Shown here one piece after another: positions 20,764-25,801 of a stretch of 25,801 bases of DNA. Both the position numbers and the translations under genes were made by a program. The first letter of the stretch is position 1. The number at the start of each line of letters is the position of its first letter. The notes below the pieces were generated by a model, which saw only the letters and a list, made by a program, of their open reading frames with translations, ran no database searches and was not told the DNA's origin. Source of the DNA: an uncultured Oscillospiraceae bacterium (GTDB lineage Bacteria; Bacillota; Clostridia; Oscillospirales; Oscillospiraceae); the NCBI GenBank assembly GCA_934646175.1, contig CAKUEI010000012.1, forward strand, positions 1-25,801, given 5' to 3'.

Positions 20764-22011
20764 ATGAAGAAAGTCATCGCGCTGCTCCTCTCTGCCGCCA
20801 TGCTCTTTGGCGTGCTGGCAGGCTGCAGCAACAATGCCGGCAAGGAATCCGACTCCCCCGCTCCCACCGGTACCGCTTCCACCGGTGCCGACCTGAGCAG
20901 CATCAAAGTCGGCTTCATCTTCCTGCACGACGAGAACTCCACCTATGACAAGAACTTCATCGACGCGGCCAACGCTGCGAAAGAGGCTCTGGGCCTTTCC
21001 GATGATCAGGTGGTCTTCAAGACCAACATCCCCGAGACCAGCGAGTGCTACGAGGCCGCTGCCGACCTGGCCGACCGCGGCTGCAACGTGATTTTCGCCG
21101 ACAGCTTTGGCCACGAGCAGTATATCGCTCAGGCTGCCGCCGAGTTCCCCAACGTTCAGTTCTGCCATGCTACCGGCACCACCGCGCACACTGCCGGCCT
21201 TTCCAACCTGCACAATGCCTTCGCTTCCATCTATGAGGGCCGCTATCTGGCCGGTATCGCCGCCGGTATGAAGCTCAATGAGATGATCGCCAACGGCGAA
21301 TTCACCGAGGACGAGGCCAAGATCGGCTATGTCGGCGCTTACACCTATGCGGAAGTGATCTCTGGCTACACCTCTTTCTTCCTGGGCGCCCGCTCCGTCT
21401 GCCCCTCCGTCACCATGGAAGTGCAGTTCACCGGCAGCTGGTATGACGAGGCCGCCGAGAAGGAAGCCGCCAACACCCTGATCTCCCGCGGCTGCAAGCT
21501 CATCAGCCAGCATGCTGACTCCATGGGCGCCCCCACCGCCTGCGAGACCGCCGGTATCCCCAACGTCTCCTATAACGGCAGCACCGTTTCCGCCTGCCCC
21601 AACACCTTCATCGTCTCCTCCCGCATCGACTGGGCTCCCTACTTCGAGTACATGATCAAGACCGCCGCTGCCGGTGAGACCATCGACACCGACTGGACCG
21701 GCACCCTGGCCACCGGTTCTGTGGTCCTGACCGACATCAACACCAACGTTGCCGCCGAGGGCACTCAGGAGGCCATTGATGAGGCCACTGCCAAGCTGGA
21801 GAGCGGTGAAGTCCACGTGTTCGACACCGCCGCCTTCACCGTCAACGGCGAGACCGTCACCTCTTACCTCGCTGACGTTGACACCGACGCCAATTACACC
21901 CCCGACACCGAGGTTGTCTCCGATGGTTACTTCCATGAGTCCGAGATGCGTTCTGCTCCTTACTTTGATCTGCGCATCGACGGCATCACCACGCTGAACG
22001 AAAAGCTCTGA
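20764..22011 (+). CDS. BMP/PnrA-family ABC transporter substrate-binding lipoprotein (probable nucleoside binding)
   Basis: A 415-residue extracytoplasmic binding protein. The signal peptide MKKVIALLLSAAMLFGVLAG ends in a lipobox with Cys21, followed by a Ser/Thr/Pro/Gly linker, so it is lipid-anchored outside the membrane (Lgt at 1346 is the enzyme for this). The mature part fits the BMP (Med/PnrA/TmpC) family, whose characterised members bind purine nucleosides: KVGFIFLHDENSTYDKNF, NVIFADSFGHEQYIAQAA, and YEGRYLAGIAAGMKLNE. The ATG at 20764 has GGAGGAATG just upstream; an in-frame start at 20701 would add a non-signal stretch. With the riboswitch and xpt upstream and the ATPase and two permeases downstream, nucleoside import (as in Bacillus NupNOPQ) is the best guess. 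Confidence 0.92.
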   Translation: MKKVIALLLSAAMLFGVLAGCSNNAGKESDSPAPTGTASTGADLSSIKVGFIFLHDENSTYDKNFIDAANAAKEALGLSDDQVVFKTNIPETSECYEAAADLADRGCNVIFADSFGHEQYIAQAAAEFPNVQFCHATGTTAHTAGLSNLHNAFASIYEGRYLAGIAAGMKLNEMIANGEFTEDEAKIGYVGAYTYAEVISGYTSFFLGARSVCPSVTMEVQFTGSWYDEAAEKEAANTLISRGCKLISQHADSMGAPTACETAGIPNVSYNGSTVSACPNTFIVSSRIDWAPYFEYMIKTAAAGETIDTDWTGTLATGSVVLTDINTNVAAEGTQEAIDEATAKLESGEVHVFDTAAFTVNGETVTSYLADVDTDANYTPDTEVVSDGYFHESEMRSAPYFDLRIDGITTLNEKL

Positions 22012-22028
22012 TTCACAGCTCAACCAGA

Positions 22029-22062
22029 TTTGGGCGGGGCAGCTACAACGGCCCCGCCCAAA
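22029..22062 (+). terminator. Stable hairpin after the lipoprotein gene (attenuator or stabiliser)
   Basis: TTTGGGCGGGGC (22029-22040) and GCCCCGCCCAAA (22051-22062) form a perfect 12-bp stem with a 10-base loop. The following CTCTCTTT is only partly T-rich. It lies 17 bases past the stop, the usual position for hairpins that let the binding protein be made in excess of the ATPase and permeases. Confidence 0.65.
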
Positions 22063-22076
22063 CTCTCTTTCGTTTT

Positions 22077-22117
22077 GAAAAGTTTCCTGCGCGCTTTATG
22101 CGGGCAGGGCGCTTTTC
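22077..22117 (+). promoter_or_regulatory. Second, imperfect hairpin before the ATPase gene
   Basis: GAAAAG (22077-22082) pairs with CTTTTC (22112-22117), with CCTGC/GCAGG and CGC/GCG inside and a few mismatches. It ends 12 bases before the AGGAGGG site, so it may be a leader structure for the ATPase gene. Confidence 0.4.
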
Positions 22118-22141
22118 AGAATGAAAACAGGAGGGATCCAT

Positions 22142-23680
22142 GTGGAAGCTGCTGCAGCCATCGAGCTGAAACACATCACAAAAACCTTCGGAAGCGTTGT
22201 TGCCAACCGGGATGTTTCTCTCACCGTTCACCGCGGCGAGATCTTATCCATCCTCGGGGAGAACGGCAGCGGCAAAACGACGCTGATGAACATCATCTCC
22301 GGCATCTACTTCCCGGATCACGGCCAGATCCTCATCAACGGGCAGGAAGCCGTCATCCGCTCCCCCCGGGACGCCTTCGACTACAAGATCGGCATGATCC
22401 ATCAGCACTTCAAACTGGTGGACGTCTTCACTGCGGCGGAGAATATCGTCCTCGGCTATCAGGAGCCTGGCGCCTATAACCTGAAGGCTTCCGCCGCAAA
22501 GATCAAGGCTATCAGCGAGCAGTACGGCTTTGAGCTGGACCCTATGAAGAAGATCTATGAGATGTCCGTCTCGGAAAAGCAGACCGTCGAGATCATCAAG
22601 GTCCTTTACCGCGGCGCGGACATTCTCATTCTGGACGAGCCTACCGCCGTCCTCACTCCGCAGGAGACGCGGAAGCTCTTCGCCATTCTCCGCCGGATGC
22701 GGGAAGACGGCAAGGCCATCATCATCATCACCCACAAGCTGCACGAAGTGCTGGAGCTGTCCGACCGAGTCTCCGTCCTCCGCAAGGGCGAGTATATCGG
22801 CACCGTTCAGACCTCCGATGCCACCGAGGACCAACTTACCGAAATGATGGTGGGCAAAAAGGTCTCCCTGAACATCGAGCGCAGCGAGGTGACCTCCCCG
22901 GAGCTTCGGCTGGAGGTCAAGGACCTCAACTGCGTCAACCGGGATGGGGTCAAACAGCTGGATTCCGTCTCCTTCTCCGTCCGCTCCGGCGAGATCCTGG
23001 GCATTGCCGGCATCGCCGGCAGCGGCCAGCGGGAACTGCTGGAAGCCATCGCCGGACTTCAGCCCCTGAACAGCGGCGAGATCCTCTACCACGATCCCCA
23101 GTCCGGCAAAGAGGAGAACCTGCGGGACAAAACGCCCCTTCAGATCCGCGAGCTGGGCGTCCGCCTCTCCTTCGTTCCGGAGGACCGCCTGGGCATGGGA
23201 CTTGTGGGCAACATGGGCATTACGGACAACATGATGCTCCGCAGCTACCGGAAGGGCCGTTCCTTCTTCCTTCAGCGGAAAGAACCAAAGAATCTGGCCG
23301 ACCGCATCATTGAAGAGTTGGAAGTGGTCACCCCCGATGACAACACCCCCGTCCGCCGTCTCTCCGGCGGCAATGTGCAGAAGGTGCTGGTGGGCCGCGA
23401 GATCGCAGCCTCCCCCACCGTTTTGATGGCCGCTTATCCCGTCCGCGGTCTGGACATCAACTCTTCCTACCTCATCTATCATCTGCTCAACCAGCAGAAG
23501 GAGCACGGCGCCGCCGTCATCTTCGTCGGCGAGGATCTGGACGTGCTTCTGGAGCTGTGCGACCGTATTCTGGTTCTCAGTTCCGGTCAGGTCTCCGGCA
23601 TCGTGGATGCCCGCGCCGTCACCAAAGAGCAGGTTGGCCTGATGATGACCAAAGTGAATCGAGGTGAGCATCATGAATAA
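22142..23680 (+). CDS. ABC transporter ATP-binding protein with two nucleotide-binding domains (nucleoside/sugar type)
   Basis: A 512-residue fused double ATPase. Domain 1 (about 1-235) has Walker A GENGSGKTT (39-47), the Q-loop at Gln88, signature MSVSEKQ (141-147), Walker B ILILDEP (161-167) and the H-loop ITHKL. Domain 2 (about 255-512) has a degenerate Walker A (GIAGSGQREL), signature LSGGN (407-411) and MAAYPVRGLD in place of Walker B, without the catalytic Glu. Asymmetric pairs of this kind are usual in the nucleoside and ribose ABC families. The start is GTG 22142, six bases after AGGAGGG (22129-22135); the ATG at 22121 precedes that site. The stop overlaps the permease start by eight bases. 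It works with the two permeases and the BMP protein. Confidence 0.93.
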   Translation: MEAAAAIELKHITKTFGSVVANRDVSLTVHRGEILSILGENGSGKTTLMNIISGIYFPDHGQILINGQEAVIRSPRDAFDYKIGMIHQHFKLVDVFTAAENIVLGYQEPGAYNLKASAAKIKAISEQYGFELDPMKKIYEMSVSEKQTVEIIKVLYRGADILILDEPTAVLTPQETRKLFAILRRMREDGKAIIIITHKLHEVLELSDRVSVLRKGEYIGTVQTSDATEDQLTEMMVGKKVSLNIERSEVTSPELRLEVKDLNCVNRDGVKQLDSVSFSVRSGEILGIAGIAGSGQRELLEAIAGLQPLNSGEILYHDPQSGKEENLRDKTPLQIRELGVRLSFVPEDRLGMGLVGNMGITDNMMLRSYRKGRSFFLQRKEPKNLADRIIEELEVVTPDDNTPVRRLSGGNVQKVLVGREIAASPTVLMAAYPVRGLDINSSYLIYHLLNQQKEHGAAVIFVGEDLDVLLELCDRILVLSSGQVSGIVDARAVTKEQVGLMMTKVNRGEHHE

Positions 23681-24785
23681 TTCCGCAAAGTCTGCCCGCG
23701 AGCCGCTGTTCCATATCGTAAAGCGCACGGACATCCCGTGGTGGAAGTCGTGGATTATCCGCATTCTGGAGGTTGCTGCCGCGCTGATTGTCTGCGCCCT
23801 CATCACCGTCATGCTCACCGGGCAGAACCCCATCAAGGTATACGCCACCATGCTGGACGGTGCCTTCGGCACCAAGCGCCGCATCTGGAGCCTTGCTCAA
23901 AACACCGCCATTCTCCTCTGCATCTCGCTGGCGGTCACGCCCGCCTTCAACATGCGCTTCTGGAACACCGGAGCAGAGGGGCAGGTGCTTATGGGCGGTC
24001 TTGCCACCGCGGCCTGTATGCTCACCTTTGGTTCCACCCTCCCCACGCCGCTGCTCATTCTGGTCATGCTCGTTGCCAGCATCGCGGCGGGCGCCGTCTG
24101 GGGCCTCATCCCCGCCATTTTCCGTTCCCGCTGGAATACCAACGAGACGCTGTTCACCCTGATGATGAACTACATCGCCATCCAGCTGGTCTCCTACTTC
24201 ACCTACCGCTGGTCGGTCCCCAAGGGCTCCGGTCAGGTGGGCGTGATCAACAGCCAGACCATGGCGGGCTGGCTGCCCAAGCTCTTCGGCAAGGACTATC
24301 TCCTCAATATCATCATCGTGGCCGCCCTCACCGTGTTTCTCTACCTCTATCTGCACTCCAGTAAGCACGGGTACGAGATTTCCGTGGTGGGCGAAAGCGA
24401 GAACACCGCCCGCTACATCGGCATCAACGTGAAGACCGTCATTCTCCGCACCATGCTTCTCTCCGGTGCCATCTGCGGCCTTGCCGGTTTTCTGCTGGTC
24501 AGCGGTACGGACCACACCATCAGCCGCGATCTGGCTGCCGGCCGCGGCTTCACCGCCATCATGGTCTCCTGGCTTGCCAAGTTCAACCCCTTCTATATGA
24601 TCCTCACCTCCTTCCTCATCGTCTTCCTGCAGAAAGGCGCGGTGGAAATCTCCACCGTCTGCGGGCTGAACGATTCCTTCTCCGATATCCTCACGGGCAT
24701 CATCATTTTCTTCATCATCGGCAGTGAGTTCTTCATCAATTATCGGATCAAGGGCCGCGAGGCCCGGAAAGGAGCACAGGCATGA
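23673..24785 (+). CDS. ABC transporter permease (branched-chain/nucleoside type), first subunit
   Basis: A 370-residue membrane protein of the BPD_transp_2 family, the permease type used by BMP-dependent nucleoside importers. A cytosolic N-terminus (MNNSAKSAREPLFHIVKRTD) leads to about 8-10 hydrophobic segments. Conserved pieces include FNMRFWNTGAEGQVLMGGLA, the ATPase-coupling loop YEISVVGESENTARYIGI, and GRGFTAIMVSWLAKFNP. The start at ATG 23673 follows GAGGTGA by five bases and overlaps the ATPase stop, so translation is coupled. Its stop overlaps the next permease start (ATGA). Substrate is inferred from context only. Confidence 0.92.
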   Translation: MNNSAKSAREPLFHIVKRTDIPWWKSWIIRILEVAAALIVCALITVMLTGQNPIKVYATMLDGAFGTKRRIWSLAQNTAILLCISLAVTPAFNMRFWNTGAEGQVLMGGLATAACMLTFGSTLPTPLLILVMLVASIAAGAVWGLIPAIFRSRWNTNETLFTLMMNYIAIQLVSYFTYRWSVPKGSGQVGVINSQTMAGWLPKLFGKDYLLNIIIVAALTVFLYLYLHSSKHGYEISVVGESENTARYIGINVKTVILRTMLLSGAICGLAGFLLVSGTDHTISRDLAAGRGFTAIMVSWLAKFNPFYMILTSFLIVFLQKGAVEISTVCGLNDSFSDILTGIIIFFIIGSEFFINYRIKGREARKGAQA

Positions 24786-25771
24786 TCATCGCAGCATTTA
24801 TTCAGCGCGCCGTGGTGCAGGGCATCCCCCTTCTCTTCGGCTCCACCGGCGAGATCCTGACAGAAAAATCCGGCAACCTGAATCTCGGCATCCCCGGCAT
24901 CATGTATGTGGGCGGCATCTGCGGCGTCATCGGTGCCTTCCTTTATGAGCATTCCCTCGCTTCTCCGGCGGATGCCATTCCCTTTCTGGCCATTCTCATT
25001 CCCCTGCTGTCCGCCATTGCCGGCTCCCTGCTCATGGGCCTGCTCTACTGCTTCCTCACCGTCACCCTCCGTGCCAACCAGAACGTCACCGGTCTTGCCA
25101 TGACCACCTTCGGCACGGGCTTCGGCAACTTCTTCGGCGGCTCTCTCATCAAGCTGGTGCACAGCGATATGCCCTCCATCAGCCTCAGCACCACCAGCGG
25201 CTTCTTCCGCACCACGCTTCCCTTTGCCAATAAGCTGGGTTTGGTGGGCCAGATCCTGTTCTCCTACAGTTTCCTTGCCTACCTTGCCATTGTGCTGGCC
25301 CTGCTCTGCGCCTTTGTCCTCAAGAGGACCCGCGTGGGCCTTTACCTCCGCGCCGTGGGCGAAAGCCCCACCACGGCAGACGCCGCCGGCATCAACGTCA
25401 CCCGATATAAGTATGTCGCCACCTGTGTGGGCAGCGTTATCGCCGGTCTGGGCGGCCTTTACTATGTCATGGATTACGCCTGCGGCGTCTGGTCCAACAA
25501 CGGCTTCGGCGACCGCGGCTGGCTGGCCATCGCGCTGGTCATCTTCGCCGTGTGGAAGCCCAACGTCAGCATTCTCGGCTCCATTCTCTTCGGCGGACTG
25601 TTCATCGTCCATAACTACATTCAGAATCTGGGCGTGGAGGCGCAGGAGCTGTTCAAGATGACCCCCTATATCGTCACCATCGTGGTCCTCATCCTGGTCA
25701 GCATGCGCAACCGGAAAGAGAGCCAGCCCCCCGCCAGCCTCGGTCTTCCCTACTTCCGGGAAGAGCGGTAA
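24782..25771 (+). CDS. ABC transporter permease (branched-chain/nucleoside type), second subunit
   Basis: A 329-residue membrane protein of the same BPD_transp_2 family, pairing with the permease at 23673 to make the heterodimeric channel. Typical parts are the N-terminal GSTGEILTEKSGNLNLGIPG, the coupling loop VGLYLRAVGESPTTADAAGI and the late GFGDRGWLAIALVIFAVWKP. The ATG overlaps the previous stop by four bases. In Bacillus the matching order is NupN-NupO-NupP-NupQ, a guanosine transporter; I leave the symbol empty because specificity is unproven here. Bases 25772-25801 after the stop hold nothing that I can support. Confidence 0.92.
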   Translation: MIIAAFIQRAVVQGIPLLFGSTGEILTEKSGNLNLGIPGIMYVGGICGVIGAFLYEHSLASPADAIPFLAILIPLLSAIAGSLLMGLLYCFLTVTLRANQNVTGLAMTTFGTGFGNFFGGSLIKLVHSDMPSISLSTTSGFFRTTLPFANKLGLVGQILFSYSFLAYLAIVLALLCAFVLKRTRVGLYLRAVGESPTTADAAGINVTRYKYVATCVGSVIAGLGGLYYVMDYACGVWSNNGFGDRGWLAIALVIFAVWKPNVSILGSILFGGLFIVHNYIQNLGVEAQELFKMTPYIVTIVVLILVSMRNRKESQPPASLGLPYFREER

Positions 25772-25801
25772 ATCCCCGTTTTCCATCGGGCACTGTGAAT
25801 C

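Noticed and set aside
20707..22023. 438-codon open frame on the minus strand opposite the BMP lipoprotein gene
   Set aside because: It is Gly/Val/Ala-rich antisense with no domain, while the plus strand has a signal peptide, lipobox and ribosome binding site.
22244..23884. 546-codon open frame on the minus strand opposite the ATPase gene
   Set aside because: It is the antisense of a well-supported double ABC ATPase and shows the low-complexity composition of a shadow frame.

Overview
The window looks like a chromosomal segment of a GC-rich Firmicute of class Clostridia, most likely a gut Oscillospiraceae-type anaerobe (inference). The reasons are the YfmF/YfmH peptidase pair, the ylxM-ffh-rpsP-khpA-rimM-trmD order, a guanine riboswitch, strong AGGAGG ribosome binding sites, consensus sigma-A promoters, and coding regions with mostly G/C third positions. 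No phage, CRISPR array or intact insertion sequence was found. The first ~400 bases are AT-richer and look like the edge of a decayed or inserted accessory element.

Layout. 1-408: a small accessory protein gene with its own promoter, plus the start of an unknown frame running off the left edge. 520-4854 (minus): operon yfmF-yfmH-lgt-folD, with overlapping or nearly abutting genes. 5045-5812 (plus): a divergently transcribed formate/nitrite-family channel. 6020-9704 (plus): the core translation/secretion cluster ylxM-ffh-rpsP-khpA-(terminator-like hairpin)-rimM-trmD. 9785-10621: a DegV lipid-binding protein behind a promoter overlapped by a palindrome. 10867-16352: an accessory metabolic block of two 653-residue Old-Yellow-Enzyme/Fe-S/FAD oxidoreductases flanking a sodium:amino-acid symporter. 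16420-16746: a MATE transporter remnant with an internal deletion. 17068-17561 (minus): five tRNA genes (transcribed Val-Asp-Phe-Gly-Cys) behind a perfect TTGACA-N17-TATAAT promoter. 17664-19605 (minus): a YerC/TrpR-like regulator, a SAM methyltransferase and Hsp33. 19874-25771 (plus): a guanine-riboswitch-controlled purine salvage operon, xpt followed by a BMP-type lipoprotein, a double-domain ABC ATPase and two permeases.

How the genes work together. The purine operon is the clearest regulatory unit: one guanine aptamer and terminator precede both base salvage (Xpt) and what is probably a nucleoside importer. Lgt, encoded in the same window, is the enzyme that would lipidate the importer's binding protein. 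FolD and the FNT channel are divergent and could be linked through formate and C1-folate metabolism (inference). The two flavoenzymes and the symporter may form a reductive amino-acid or enoate catabolic module. The second flavoenzyme has lost the active-site tyrosine and one Fe-S cysteine typical of the family, so it probably does different chemistry. This is the most promising place to look for undescribed function. Start codons were reassigned from Shine-Dalgarno sites, promoters or family length where the longest open frame was not convincing. The most unusual case is xpt, which appears to need a CTG start.
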